Source of the DNA: Clostridiales bacterium
GTDB lineage: Bacteria; Bacillota; Clostridia; Lachnospirales; Lachnospiraceae
Direction: 5' to 3'
Length of the DNA stretch: 64,000 nt
Assembly: GCA_023663185.1 (NCBI GenBank)
Contig: JAMPHY010000001.1
Coordinates: 559,926 to 623,925 of the forward strand
The notes under the pieces are model-generated. The model was not told the origin of the DNA. It ran no database searches and was given only the letters and a program-made list of their open reading frames with translations. Numbering within the stretch: position 1 is the first letter of the stretch; the number at the start of each line of letters is the position of its first letter. Positions 18,029 to 27,226 of this stretch are shown here, piece by piece. The position numbers and the translations under genes were made by a program.

Positions 18029-20674
18029 TTACTCACTCTCCCTAAGCCTCTCCACTATGGACTTCTTCGCGGCAAAGTGGTAGACCGCAAGCGGCAGCGT
18101 CACGCCCAGCAGAACAAACACAGGTATGACAAATACCATCGGCGTTAAAGCGAATTTAAAGCTGAACCACCAAAACATGCCCTCGGCGATACGTCCGGCA
18201 AGCGGCTCCATAATAAACGATACCGCCAGCGATATCACAATCGCGCCCAGCGCATAAACCATGCCTTCGCATACCAACATCTTCTTTAACTGCTTACCCG
18301 TCATACCAACCGACTGCAGCATGGCAAATTCTCTTCTGCGGCTTAAAATTCCCGTCAGAATGGCGTTAAAGAAATTCAATATGCCGACGATTCCCACGAC
18401 GAAGCTAAGCACGCCGCCGACTATCCCGAACATATTTTTAAAGCCTTCCAGGTCTTCCCTAAGCACCTTTTTACTCTCGTAATTAATGGCAGAATTTTCA
18501 CCTGCGCATAAAGCGGCTAAAAATTCCTCCGCCGCCGCTTCCGCTACGTCATCAGGAGTATCAAACAGATAAAAGAGACGAAACAGCTCCAAACCGCTGT
18601 CGCGCTCCATAATATCTTTAGGAAGCACTGCTTCCACTCCGTTTACCCCATAGCGAAAGCCCATGCAGTACGGAACTGAAACATATGCACATATATTATA
18701 CTCTACATCATGGCTATTGTCACTTCCCAATGCGCGATATTCATCAGGCGTAGTCTCATCAGAAGGCTCTCCCGTCCTGCTGTCATACACATATAAATCG
18801 TCAAGATATCTTACAGGCAGTTTATCATCGATTTTAGGATAATTTCCTATGACGTTTCCATCATCGTCCAACCGTACCGCCAACGCAATATTGTAGCTGT
18901 CTTTATCAAAAAGCGGGGCAATATCGCCTTCCACAACCGTAATTTTATCAAACAGCGCTTCGTCCAACCCCTCCAATAAAAGATTAGTTTCTACAAGCTC
19001 CCCTCTTCTTGTCTGGTATTGCAAAGCTTCCGCCGCCATCTCCTCAGACAGATACTGCATACCCTTCCATTGCTGCTCAGTCACATAGCACTTAATCATA
19101 TTGGCTGCACCGTCCCTTGAATATCCGCTGCCCACAAACGAAGAGTTGACGTTATCTACAATCGTGCCTACCGTTTCTTCCGGCAGTCCTGACCGCGAAT
19201 AGTGCGCATTATATCTGAAATAATCCGTCGTCCCAACAATAAAGTCCGCCTTAAGATTATGGCTCACATACTTCTCCATATCGAACCCTATTACAAACAC
19301 ATACACACTGTTTAAAAGAACAACTGCAAGCGACAACGATATCAGTACCAGCGCCGTCCTGCCTTTACTGCGTCCCACATTTGCCGACGCCATCTTAGCT
19401 ATGGAAGCTCCGCCTTTTGCCGCGCGGCTCTTTTTCTTCCCGCTATCCGCTTCCGTATACCTTACCGCCTCAACCGGAGATATTTTTGCCGCCAACCTGC
19501 CCGGACGCCTGCATGAAATCAGCACCGTAAATAATGCAAAGACTCCTGAAAACAGGAAAATCGCCGGAGACGAACTCACCTTCACAACCTCTCCCATCGT
19601 AGTTGTCGCCATCACAATTGGAGTCAGAACGCTTCCGATAAAATATCCCAGCAAAAATCCAATTGGAATGCCGACGATGGAAAGCGTCAACGCCTGATAA
19701 CGTATAATCCGCTTAAGCTGCCTCGGAGTCGTGCCGATTGTCTTAAGCAGCCCATAAAAGCGTATATCATTGCTGACCGAGATTCTGAATATATTATAGA
19801 TGATGAGATATCCCGTAAAAACCACAAGCAGCAGAAACGCTACAATCGCAAATACAAGCGAGAAATCGATGGAAGAAGCCAGTTCAGACGTCGTGTATCC
19901 CCAGTTGACGCCGATACGGACGCAGTTATCCAGCTCCCTGTACTCCCACTGATACCCTAAATCCGTATCTATGCTTTCCATGACTCCGCGGATATCGACG
20001 CTTGAGGCAAGCATGACGTTCATATCCGAGCGGAAAGGTTCGCCGCCCGCTGCCAACCATTCAGCCTCTACCTCTTCTAAATAATCCTGAGATATATTAA
20101 TATAATGCACCGGACTTAAGCTGTCATATTCCCAGAATCCGACAAGGACAAAGGTATCCGTACATTCTATTCCGCGGTCGATATCACCCAACATATATGT
20201 CAGTTCCACTTCCTGTCCTAACTGCGCCGGTATTCCGAGTTTCTCAAGCGCAAGGGTATCCATGATGATTTCATTTTTTTCTTTAGGCAGATGCCCTTCT
20301 TTTAAATCAATATAACACCACTTTGAACAGTTGTCGTCCATCCAGCTTATCTCAGCAGTAAGCTTGGCAAACGGCGGCTCAGAAATAAAGCCGCATGTAG
20401 TACGCATTCCATATTCTTTTACCTTCTTATGCGCAGCAAGAGCCTGTTTTTTAACCTCGTCTACTTCTTTAAATGCTCCGTGGTTATAACCTCCTAACTG
20501 ACGGAACTGATATTCCTCAAAGCTGGAATTAATCGACAAAGCCAGCGTAAATAATGATGTAAACAGCACTGTCGTTAAGGCAATAGCAAAGATAGCGATT
20601 ATATTCCGCGTTTTTGCCGCTTTTAGCTGATTAAAGCTGATACGGCGGATACAGCCTTTATTTTTTACATTCAT
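18029..20674 (-). CDS. FtsX/MacB-type ABC transporter permease
   Basis: An 881-residue membrane protein with two FtsX cores. Hydrophobic segments occur near residue 25, at about 280-400 (three helices ending in ISPVEAVRY), at about 440, and three more at the C-terminus. Large extracytoplasmic domains separate them. This is the layout of bacitracin/lantibiotic-type or lipoprotein-type exporters. It follows its ATPase gene by 11 nt. The substrate is unknown; the neighbouring two-component system suggests a response to an envelope-active compound. Confidence 0.88.
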   Translation of the reverse strand: MNVKNKGCIRRISFNQLKAAKTRNIIAIFAIALTTVLFTSLFTLALSINSSFEEYQFRQLGGYNHGAFKEVDEVKKQALAAHKKVKEYGMRTTCGFISEPPFAKLTAEISWMDDNCSKWCYIDLKEGHLPKEKNEIIMDTLALEKLGIPAQLGQEVELTYMLGDIDRGIECTDTFVLVGFWEYDSLSPVHYINISQDYLEEVEAEWLAAGGEPFRSDMNVMLASSVDIRGVMESIDTDLGYQWEYRELDNCVRIGVNWGYTTSELASSIDFSLVFAIVAFLLLVVFTGYLIIYNIFRISVSNDIRFYGLLKTIGTTPRQLKRIIRYQALTLSIVGIPIGFLLGYFIGSVLTPIVMATTTMGEVVKVSSSPAIFLFSGVFALFTVLISCRRPGRLAAKISPVEAVRYTEADSGKKKSRAAKGGASIAKMASANVGRSKGRTALVLISLSLAVVLLNSVYVFVIGFDMEKYVSHNLKADFIVGTTDYFRYNAHYSRSGLPEETVGTIVDNVNSSFVGSGYSRDGAANMIKCYVTEQQWKGMQYLSEEMAAEALQYQTRRGELVETNLLLEGLDEALFDKITVVEGDIAPLFDKDSYNIALAVRLDDDGNVIGNYPKIDDKLPVRYLDDLYVYDSRTGEPSDETTPDEYRALGSDNSHDVEYNICAYVSVPYCMGFRYGVNGVEAVLPKDIMERDSGLELFRLFYLFDTPDDVAEAAAEEFLAALCAGENSAINYESKKVLREDLEGFKNMFGIVGGVLSFVVGIVGILNFFNAILTGILSRRREFAMLQSVGMTGKQLKKMLVCEGMVYALGAIVISLAVSFIMEPLAGRIAEGMFWWFSFKFALTPMVFVIPVFVLLGVTLPLAVYHFAAKKSIVERLRESE

Positions 20675-20685
20675 AGCTGCACCCC

Positions 20686-21354
20686 CTATACGCGCCCGAC
20701 AATCTTACCGTCTTCGATACGAATGATACGGTCGGCAAGCTGCGCGATTTCTTCATTATGGGTAATCATTACTATCGTCTGGGAAAACTTCTGTCCACTC
20801 ACCTTAAGAAGCCCCAGTACGTCCTGACTGGTCTTAGAATCCAGATTGCCGGTCGGCTCATCGGCAAGGATAATCGCCGGCTTAGCCGCTAACGCCCTCG
20901 CGATTGCGACACGCTGCTGCTGTCCGCCCGACAGATTATTAGGAAGATTATTAAGTTTGCTCTCTATGCCGAGAGTCTCGATAATGCTGTCAATATAGCC
21001 CTTATCCACAGGAGCGCCGTCAAGCTGTACCGGCAGCAGAATATTCTCATAGACATTTAAGACCGGCACAAGATTATAGTTTTGGAATACAAAACCGATT
21101 TTCCTGCGCCTGAAAATAGTAAGCTCCTCATCTTTTAAGGTAAAAATCTCTTTACCGTCCACAACCACCTTGCCTGATGTTGGACGGTCGAGTCCACCCA
21201 GCATATGTAAAAGCGTGCTTTTACCGCTGCCGCTGGTGCCGACTACCGCCACAAATTCACCTTTTTCCACTTGGAGATTGACTCCGTCCAGCGCATGAAC
21301 TTCATTCTCTCCGCTTCCGTAAATTTTTTTCAGATTTTCCGTGATTAACTGCAT
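20686..21354 (-). CDS. ABC transporter ATP-binding protein (MacB/LolD class)
   Basis: 222 residues with Walker [10 protein letters not shown], the [16 protein letters not shown] signature, Walker [14 protein letters not shown] and the switch His in MITHNEE. The sequence is typical of ATPases paired with FtsX-like permeases. It is the first gene of a two-gene operon with direct repeats over its promoter. Confidence 0.95.
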   Translation of the reverse strand: MQLITENLKKIYGSGENEVHALDGVNLQVEKGEFVAVVGTSGSGKSTLLHMLGGLDRPTSGKVVVDGKEIFTLKDEELTIFRRRKIGFVFQNYNLVPVLNVYENILLPVQLDGAPVDKGYIDSIIETLGIESKLNNLPNNLSGGQQQRVAIARALAAKPAIILADEPTGNLDSKTSQDVLGLLKVSGQKFSQTIVMITHNEEIAQLADRIIRIEDGKIVGRV

Positions 21355-21404
21355 GATTTACCTCCTTTGATACGTAGTCCCGCATCATTTTTTCTTATGA
21401 GGTT

Positions 21405-21437
21405 ATTGTAGCGCGGAAATCTTTCCAGAATCTTTCC
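21405..21437 (-). promoter_or_regulatory. exporter promoter with direct-repeat operator
   Basis: On the minus strand GGAAAGATT occurs twice, 11 bp apart (21429-21437 and 21418-21426), over the -35 region of a TACAAT -10 box at 21405-21410. This one-turn spacing is typical of OmpR/PhoB-type regulators, and such a regulator is encoded at 26187-26864. Confidence 0.55.
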
Positions 21438-21464
21438 TTTGAAAAATGAATTATTACGGTTTTG

Positions 21465-21492
21465 AAAGATATGACACTTGTGTCATATCTTT
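21465..21492 (-). terminator. hairpin after the carrier-protein operon
   Basis: A perfect 13-bp stem, AAAGATATGACAC and its complement, with a 2-nt centre, sits 5 bp beyond the carrier-protein stop. It lacks a long T-run, so it may instead be an operator. Confidence 0.5.
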
Positions 21493-21496
21493 TATA

Positions 21497-21733
21497 TCAT
21501 TGATATTTCTCAATCAATTCTCCTAATTTCTTAATCGTTGACATATTTTCTACCAGCAAATCTTCTTCTTCCACCATAATGCCAAACTCATCCTCAATAT
21601 TCACTACCACTTCCACGCAGGTCATCGAATCCAGCCCAAGCTCCATAAGGTCTGTGTCACTGTTAAGCTTCCCTTCATCATCTGCTGATAATTTCAGTAC
21701 CCTTACAATAATATCCTTTAACTTTTTCTCCAT
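21497..21733 (-). CDS. acyl/peptidyl carrier protein (BtrI-like role)
   Basis: 78 residues. The phosphopantetheine attachment site is Ser36 in ELGLDSMTCVEVV, followed by the helix II/III acidic pattern (NIEDEFGIMVEEEDLL). It is the last gene of a cassette and starts at the last base of the ATP-grasp gene. With an ATP-grasp ligase and a PLP decarboxylase next to it, it most likely carries an amino acid as a thioester rather than serving fatty acid synthesis. Confidence 0.85.
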   Translation of the reverse strand: MEKKLKDIIVRVLKLSADDEGKLNSDTDLMELGLDSMTCVEVVVNIEDEFGIMVEEEDLLVENMSTIKKLGELIEKYQ

Positions 21734-23085
21734 TATGCTTTATCCTTCCTTTCCAAAATCTGCATAGCCTCTTGATACTGCCTATTCATATCTTCCTCGT
21801 CGTCGGCAAAAATAAGCCCGAACAGCCGCCCGCTATCGCCTATTCTCTGTTCCCTGATAGATTCGCCTGTATATACAAACATTCCCCTGCTGCCCTCACT
21901 GCCGCCATCAAACCAGAGATTTTCTTTAATTAGTTTATCTTTAACCGCCGTATAATCATCCTGTACGCCTAATGCAATCTTTCGATAAAAAGCAAAGACT
22001 TTGGCGGCTTTTATCTGCTCCTGCACAAACGACACATAAGTAGAGAGCGTAAATCTTCCGTTAATCTCTATAATCGGTATCAGTTCGCCGCCTGCTAATA
22101 TCATGGCGTCTACGCCTAAAATGCCGCGATAGCCCTTTTGATAAAGTTCACGCCCTATGATTTCCCCGCATTCCCTGCATTCCTTCATAATCTTCTCTGA
22201 AAATGACGGCGGCATGACTGAGCCGACATAAACCGTACCGTTGACTTTCTGTTCCTTAATGGAAAAAACTTCAACTTCCCCATCTTCTCCTACGTAAATC
22301 TGATAGTTTAAATCGGCAACCTTATCGCACCACTCTTCCAGCAGCCAGTCCCCGCCTAAGCGGTCTTTAAAAAACCTCTTAATAACAAGCAGTACAGACC
22401 TAAGTTCGTTCCCGCCTTCTACAACCCAGAGTCCCTTTCCCGATGCACCGCAGGGCTCCTTAATAATAATCTTCGGATATTTATATACTGCCTTCTTTGC
22501 CGTTTCTTCCAGTTCTGCAAATCCGCTGCACACCCATCCCTTAGATACCCTGAAATCATGCTCAATGGCAAATTGTCTGGAAAAGACCTTATTATTAACC
22601 ATCCTGTTTATTTCATTAGAAGAGCCAAACATTGAAACTCCGAGTTTTAGGGCAATTTCTTCTTCTAAATATGAGACTCCATAAGGGACAAATATAACTT
22701 TATCATTGCCTTTAAGCAACCTTTTAATCTCACTAATTAAGACTTCATCTTCCAATACAAGCTCTGAAATACTCTTTGTTTCGTCTTCTTTGGCAGGACA
22801 CACGATAGTCGGAAGGACGCAGCCAAACTGCTCCATCTCATGAAGATACGCCGCTTCCGGCATTGTCCGTATGATTAAGATATCCTGCTTTCTTGTAAGA
22901 AGCAGATTCATTTCTTCTATATGATTGACGATTACATCCTCTTTAGCATTTTTAACCGTATATACTTCGCCGTTCCAGTATTTTTCTAGTCCGATATTAA
23001 ATAACCATATAACCGTATAGTCATCATTTTCCCGTATGTGTTTTAATAAATTAAAATCTCTTTTTATCTTATCTACAACTGACAT
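21733..23085 (-). CDS. ATP-grasp ligase, probable amino acid:carrier-protein ligase (BtrJ-like)
   Basis: 450 residues with an ATP-grasp core: KYPKIIIKEPCGASGKGLWV (nucleotide-binding loop), WLLEEWCDKVADLNYQIYV and the metal-binding end ILGVDAMILAGGELIPIIEI followed by NGRFTLSTY. In butirosin synthesis BtrJ, also ATP-grasp, loads glutamate onto the carrier protein BtrI. The same gene set here suggests the same reaction, but the amino acid cannot be read from the sequence. It overlaps the decarboxylase gene by 13 nt. Confidence 0.75.
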   Translation of the reverse strand: MSVVDKIKRDFNLLKHIRENDDYTVIWLFNIGLEKYWNGEVYTVKNAKEDVIVNHIEEMNLLLTRKQDILIIRTMPEAAYLHEMEQFGCVLPTIVCPAKEDETKSISELVLEDEVLISEIKRLLKGNDKVIFVPYGVSYLEEEIALKLGVSMFGSSNEINRMVNNKVFSRQFAIEHDFRVSKGWVCSGFAELEETAKKAVYKYPKIIIKEPCGASGKGLWVVEGGNELRSVLLVIKRFFKDRLGGDWLLEEWCDKVADLNYQIYVGEDGEVEVFSIKEQKVNGTVYVGSVMPPSFSEKIMKECRECGEIIGRELYQKGYRGILGVDAMILAGGELIPIIEINGRFTLSTYVSFVQEQIKAAKVFAFYRKIALGVQDDYTAVKDKLIKENLWFDGGSEGSRGMFVYTGESIREQRIGDSGRLFGLIFADDEEDMNRQYQEAMQILERKDKA

Positions 23086-24356
23086 TTTATCAGCTCCTCC
23101 ACACTCTCACGCTCCCTGATTACATACGCCGCATCGCCGTCCGACATTAATTCTATTGGCTGCTCATGGCTTAGGAACTTACACGGACTGTAAGTATAGC
23201 CATAGGCGCCCGACTTCTCTATTACCACTAAATCTCCCGGCGCAATATCCGCATTAATCATAACCTTCTGCCCGATTACGTCAAGCGAGGTACACAAAGG
23301 TCCGCAGACAGTATATTCCGCAGTTTCAGAGCCTTCCGGAATCGTATACATGGGAAAATTATTTCTGACAAACCTACCCAGAAACGCCGCCGAAGAGTGA
23401 AAGTTTGAGCCGCCGTCACATACCACAAACTTTTGTCCCTTAGATTCCTTTACATAAAGCGCCTGCGTCACAAACACTCCGGCATCCGCCATCAGAAAAC
23501 GACCGCTCTCAAAAATGACTTCGGTATTTTTAAGTTCCGTGCCAAACTTTTCCTTTAATTCGTCCATGCCATTCTTTAACTGTGCCAAATCAAGCGGCGT
23601 TTCATTCTTAAAATACTTAACGCCAAAGCCGCCGCCGACATTCAGATACTTTAAAGGAAAACCGCATTCTTTAGAGAGCCGCAGCGCCATACCCATAGCG
23701 TATTCCGTATTTTTAATAATATCCTCTGCAAGCAGCATCTGCGTACCCATATATACCTGAATACCGCATAAATTTAGATTTTGCAGGGTATTTAATTCAG
23801 CTTTATATTTCTCATCAATATCCTCTTCTTCATTACCAAACTGCGATGACACTCCCGACATTTTAATCTTGGCATTGGAATAGCATACCGCCGGATTAAT
23901 TCGTATACCGATATCCGCCGTAATCCCCATTGCACCCGCTGCTTCATTTATAAGGCGCGCTTCGTCCAAAGACTCTATATTAATCAGCGCAGTCCTATGC
24001 TTTAGCGCAAACTCAATTTCCTGCCTCGTCTTCCCCGGACTGGTAAATATAATCTGCTGCGGCTTAAATCCCACCGCCAATGCCGCATAAATCTCTCCCA
24101 TCGAAGCCGCTTCCACACCGGCTCCCAGTTCGCGAAACACCCGACATACGCCAAGCGCCGGATTTGCCTTCATGGAATAAAAAAGCTTAGCATCAGGAAA
24201 AATACTGTCTTTTAATTGATGATACCGCTCTATCATAACCGCCTTATCATAGAGATACAACGGTGTTCCATACTGCTGTGCTAACGATTTAATATAAGTA
24301 TCGTTCATAACTGCTTTATAACCCTTTCTTTCTATTCGCTGATATATTGACTGCAT
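23073..24356 (-). CDS. PLP-dependent group IV decarboxylase, probable aminoacyl-carrier-protein decarboxylase (BtrK-like)
   Basis: 427 residues of the alanine-racemase-fold (LysA/ODC) family. The PLP lysine is in FYSMKANPA (Lys63 from this start), the phosphate-binding loop is LNVGGGFGVKYF, the second active site has VCGPLCTSLDVIG (Cys and Asp) and the C-terminus has KSGAYGYTYS. YMGTQ and RNNFPMYTIPE resemble BtrK, which decarboxylates glutamyl-BtrI. Diaminopimelate decarboxylase is the main alternative, but the neighbours argue against it. The ATG overlaps the upstream stop (TGATG); a start 16 codons later is possible. Confidence 0.8.
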   Translation of the reverse strand: MQSIYQRIERKGYKAVMNDTYIKSLAQQYGTPLYLYDKAVMIERYHQLKDSIFPDAKLFYSMKANPALGVCRVFRELGAGVEAASMGEIYAALAVGFKPQQIIFTSPGKTRQEIEFALKHRTALINIESLDEARLINEAAGAMGITADIGIRINPAVCYSNAKIKMSGVSSQFGNEEEDIDEKYKAELNTLQNLNLCGIQVYMGTQMLLAEDIIKNTEYAMGMALRLSKECGFPLKYLNVGGGFGVKYFKNETPLDLAQLKNGMDELKEKFGTELKNTEVIFESGRFLMADAGVFVTQALYVKESKGQKFVVCDGGSNFHSSAAFLGRFVRNNFPMYTIPEGSETAEYTVCGPLCTSLDVIGQKVMINADIAPGDLVVIEKSGAYGYTYSPCKFLSHEQPIELMSDGDAAYVIRERESVEELIKCQL

Positions 24357-25204
24357 CAGTCAGTGATAACATAATCAGGATGTGTCTGCCCTGCTTTCCA
24401 GTCGAAAACATAACCGCCGAAATCATACCAGTCGCTTCCGTTATGATTCAGATAATTCTCTACCACAACAGGATACGCCTTCTCCAAATCCACCAGTTTC
24501 AACGTATTATGGTCATATTCCGCGCTCACCGCTGCGCCCGCTTTATCTAAACAGTCATCCGGCGTCACCTGCTTTGATTCAATCGCAAGGTCTCTGACAA
24601 ACTGCGTATAAATTCTTCTTTCCCTATTTCCGTGCCCGTCAACATAAATTCCCTGAAAATCCTTAAAATACCTGTAAGGAACTTTCAGGCATTCTTCTAC
24701 ATAATGTGTAAAAGTAAAACATCTCTCCAACGTTACATTAACTAAAAGATTTTTCCCATGAGCGCGATGAAGATATGCAAAAGGCGAATCAATCCCCCAG
24801 GCAGATTTATTATTCATATTGCATAACAGTTCTGTATCCTTGCCCGCTACCATAAATGAATAGAGTGGATGCGCCGTTCTCTTAAAGTCCTTACGGTTTT
24901 CCAGAATCCAGTTGCCAAGCGCGCCTGTCTCTCCCGGCGTCTTCCTGACATCATATTCCCCGCCATGACAGAAAACCCAGGTAAACATCGGAAACATCAG
25001 TGTTCCTTCCATTCCTGCCATCTCTTTAAACATGTCCACAAATTGATGCATAAACTCATTTTTTTCTTTTTCGCTTCGTATTCCGTACACCCTGCTTAAA
25101 CGGTACATAAGCATGGTAATATCAGATGATACATATAAAAGACTGCCCTCGCAGATTCCAAGATTAGAACATACATCTTTAAACTGTTTCAGCCAATCAT
25201 CCAT
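24356..25204 (-). CDS. AAC(3)-family N-acyltransferase
   Basis: About 282 residues of the antibiotic N-acetyltransferase family (PF02522-type). Visible family blocks are GMEGTLMFPMFTW, RKTPGETGALGNWI, RTAHPLYSFMVAG and NVTLERCFTFTHYVEE. Family members move an acyl group from CoA to an amine of aminoglycosides, and some act in biosynthesis. It is first in the cassette, so it may transfer the acyl group made on the carrier protein to an amine. A resistance role alone is the alternative. Start at 25204 has GGAGG 8 nt upstream. Confidence 0.75.
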   Translation of the reverse strand: MDDWLKQFKDVCSNLGICEGSLLYVSSDITMLMYRLSRVYGIRSEKEKNEFMHQFVDMFKEMAGMEGTLMFPMFTWVFCHGGEYDVRKTPGETGALGNWILENRKDFKRTAHPLYSFMVAGKDTELLCNMNNKSAWGIDSPFAYLHRAHGKNLLVNVTLERCFTFTHYVEECLKVPYRYFKDFQGIYVDGHGNRERRIYTQFVRDLAIESKQVTPDDCLDKAGAAVSAEYDHNTLKLVDLEKAYPVVVENYLNHNGSDWYDFGGYVFDWKAGQTHPDYVITD

Positions 25205-25261
25205 TATCCTATCCTCCATTATTATAGACCAAAGATATACAACGTATATTATACTTGAGTC

Positions 25262-26194
25262 TCAGTAGTTTTGTCCACCGCAACTTATTGGCGGCAGCGC
25301 CGGAAGATATACAAAGAACTCGCTCCCCTGCCCTTCCCTTGATTTTAACTTTATATAACCGCCCTGACTCTGAATAATCTGTCTGGCAAGAAACAGACCG
25401 ATACCGACGCCCTTCTCATCATTTGCGTCCTGCGAGCGATAAAATCTGCCAAACACCTGCGCCGTCTCTGATTCTTTAATTCCTATCCCACTATCGCTCA
25501 CCTTAATACAGATAAAAGATTCATAAGCTGTTACCGCAATGTCCACAGTGCCGCGCTCCGTATATTTTATGGCGTTATCCACTATATTTCCGACAGCCTC
25601 CAGCGTCCATTTGGCGTCAAACACCGCCCATTCATCACTTTCATGCACGATGAGCTTAAGTCCTTTCTTCTCCGCCGCCGGCTTATATTGTTCATAAATC
25701 TCTATAAGCAGCTCGTTAAGCGCTCTGGCAGACGGGTTGACCTTGACGATACCGGTCTCTAAGCGTGACAGTTTGACAAGCGAAGAAATAAGAAAGCTTA
25801 ATTTTTCCGCCTGAGCATGAAGCTTAGCCACGCTCTCATCTGCCTCTTTAGGCAGCTTCTCTTCGCTAAGCAGTTCTGAATATAGCAAAAGATTGGCAAT
25901 CGGCGTTTTCGTCTGGTGGGATATATCGGAAATCAGTGTATTTATTTTATCTTTTTCCTCCGTAAGCTTCTTAACGGCAAGTTCATTCGCCACAAGATAT
26001 TGCATGAAACGGCTCTCAAGGCGCGATAACCTTGTCTCGTCGTAAGTAAGCTCCGTCGCATGTCCGTTAAGCGCCGCGTCTAACATTTTTTCTATACGCT
26101 GCATTATTTTATTGATACGTATTCTTTCGTATAATATATATGCAGCGGCTGCTACAACGCAGATAGCCGCTATAAAAAGAAATAATTTATTCAT
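25262..26194 (-). CDS. sensor histidine kinase
   Basis: About 310 residues: one N-terminal membrane helix (KLFLFIAAICVVAAAAYIL), a short linker, a HisKA region with the phospho-accepting His in SDISHQTKTPIANLLLYS, and an ATPase domain with N box DNAIKYTERG, DSGIGI and GVGIGLFLARQI. There is almost no extracellular loop, as in intramembrane-sensing kinases that work with ABC exporters. The start at 26194 follows GGAG and overlaps the regulator stop by 8 nt. Confidence 0.9.
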   Translation of the reverse strand: MNKLFLFIAAICVVAAAAYILYERIRINKIMQRIEKMLDAALNGHATELTYDETRLSRLESRFMQYLVANELAVKKLTEEKDKINTLISDISHQTKTPIANLLLYSELLSEEKLPKEADESVAKLHAQAEKLSFLISSLVKLSRLETGIVKVNPSARALNELLIEIYEQYKPAAEKKGLKLIVHESDEWAVFDAKWTLEAVGNIVDNAIKYTERGTVDIAVTAYESFICIKVSDSGIGIKESETAQVFGRFYRSQDANDEKGVGIGLFLARQIIQSQGGYIKLKSREGQGSEFFVYLPALPPISCGGQNY

Positions 26195-26864
26195 CTGCAT
26201 TTCTCCATACATACCCGATTCCGTATACGGTCTTAATATTCTCATTTGCATGAAGCTTGTCCCTTAATCTTTTCACACATACAGACAGCGCGTTCTCGTC
26301 CACATACTCGGTCTGCCCCCATACATAATCTATAAGCTTCTCTCTGGTAAGTGTGATTCCCTTATTTTCCATAAAAATCCATAGAAGTCTCTGCTCAGTC
26401 TTACTAAGCTCTACCGCTTCTCCGTGATAAGAAAATTTCATGCGCTCAAAATCAAAAATCCACTCTCCTAACTTTTCAATCCTGCTCTCCCCTGTATGCC
26501 GCTGTTCCAATCTTCTAAGCTGCGTATTCACACGCGCCCGCAATACCGCAAGCGAAAAAGGCTTCGTTATATAGTCTTCCGCCCCCGCTTCTAACCCTGT
26601 CACAATGTCCGTCTCCATATCGTTGGCGGTAAGTAATATAACCGCTGTCTGCGAGTGCTTCTTTATCTCTTTTAGAAACTCAAAGCCGTTGCCGTCGGGA
26701 AGGTTTACGTCCAGAAGCACAAGGGCGTACTCTTCCCCGTCAAGCAGTTCTCTTGCTTTCTTAATTGTAGGACAGGATTCTGATTTAATATTGTCAGAAT
26801 TAAATGCGCGGCATAAGCCTTCCGCCAGGGCTTTGTCGTCTTCTACTATCAAAATGTTATACAT
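26187..26864 (-). CDS. OmpR-family response regulator
   Basis: 225 residues. The receiver domain has the acidic pair IVEDD, the phospho-Asp in LVLLDVNLPDGNG, the Thr in ILLTAND and Lys in ITKPFS. A winged-helix DNA-binding domain follows (LSKTEQRLLWIFMENKGITL, CVKRLRDKLHANENI). It is expressed first, with its kinase directly behind. The direct repeats before the ABC exporter fit an OmpR-type target. Confidence 0.93.
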   Translation of the reverse strand: MYNILIVEDDKALAEGLCRAFNSDNIKSESCPTIKKARELLDGEEYALVLLDVNLPDGNGFEFLKEIKKHSQTAVILLTANDMETDIVTGLEAGAEDYITKPFSLAVLRARVNTQLRRLEQRHTGESRIEKLGEWIFDFERMKFSYHGEAVELSKTEQRLLWIFMENKGITLTREKLIDYVWGQTEYVDENALSVCVKRLRDKLHANENIKTVYGIGYVWRNADE

Positions 26865-27011
26865 TGGGGTACCTCGTGTTTTATGGGTTCTGTGTGTTTT
26901 ATGTATTTTTTGTGTTCTATGTGTATTGTGGTATGGGGTGCACTTTGTTGTAAGACAAGGATAACATATTCAGGGAAAAAGTAAAGAGAAGAAAAAGTAA
27001 CAAAAGCAGTA

Positions 27012-27026
27012 GGGGTTTGAATTGTT
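27012..27026 (+). repeat. left 15-bp flanking repeat (candidate att site)
   Basis: GGGGTTTGAATTGTT, identical to 39400-39414. Here it forms the first half of a hairpin, GGGGTTTGAA at 27012-27021 pairing with TTCAAGCCCC at 27034-27043. Confidence 0.65.
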
Positions 27027-27167
27027 GGAAAAGTTCAAGCCCCAAATCTAAAAAAAATTAAATTTGTTACTATTGAACAAAAGATTTAAAGATTTTTTAA
27101 AGCTTTATACGGATATTTTGATGGATTTTTGTATATGTTGCATAAAAAATTGGTTTTCAGGCATGGT

Positions 27168-27197
27168 AAGAGCCCCTGTTTTTTGGCAGGGGTTCTT
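27168..27197 (+). terminator. rho-independent terminator
   Basis: The stem AAGAGCCCCTG/CAGGGGTTCTT is followed by a T-rich run on the plus strand. It is oriented toward the prophage, so it could block transcription entering from outside. Confidence 0.7.
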
Positions 27198-27203
27198 ATT
27201 TTT

Positions 27204-27225
27204 ATTTTCCAGACGTTCGGAAAAT
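27204..27225. repeat. prophage palindrome, copy 1
   Basis: ATTTTCC, AGACGTTC, GGAAAAT in sequence. It ends one base before the transposase stop codon and matches the palindromes at 28269, 28309, 30551 and 37006. Confidence 0.85.
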
Positions 27226-27226
27226 A

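Larger units (their letters stand above)
26865..27226. other. gene-free left junction of the prophage
   Basis: 362 nt with no gene. In order it holds the regulator upstream region, a long inverted repeat (GTAACAAA at 26997-27004 and TTTGTTAC at 27063-27070) enclosing the left 15-bp repeat, an AT-rich stretch, a rho-independent terminator and a palindrome that touches the transposase stop. Confidence 0.6.

Noticed and set aside
23073-24356. Ordinary diaminopimelate decarboxylase (lysA)
   Set aside because: Overlapping neighbours are a carrier protein and an ATP-grasp ligase, and several blocks look closer to BtrK. Kept as an alternative, not as the main call.
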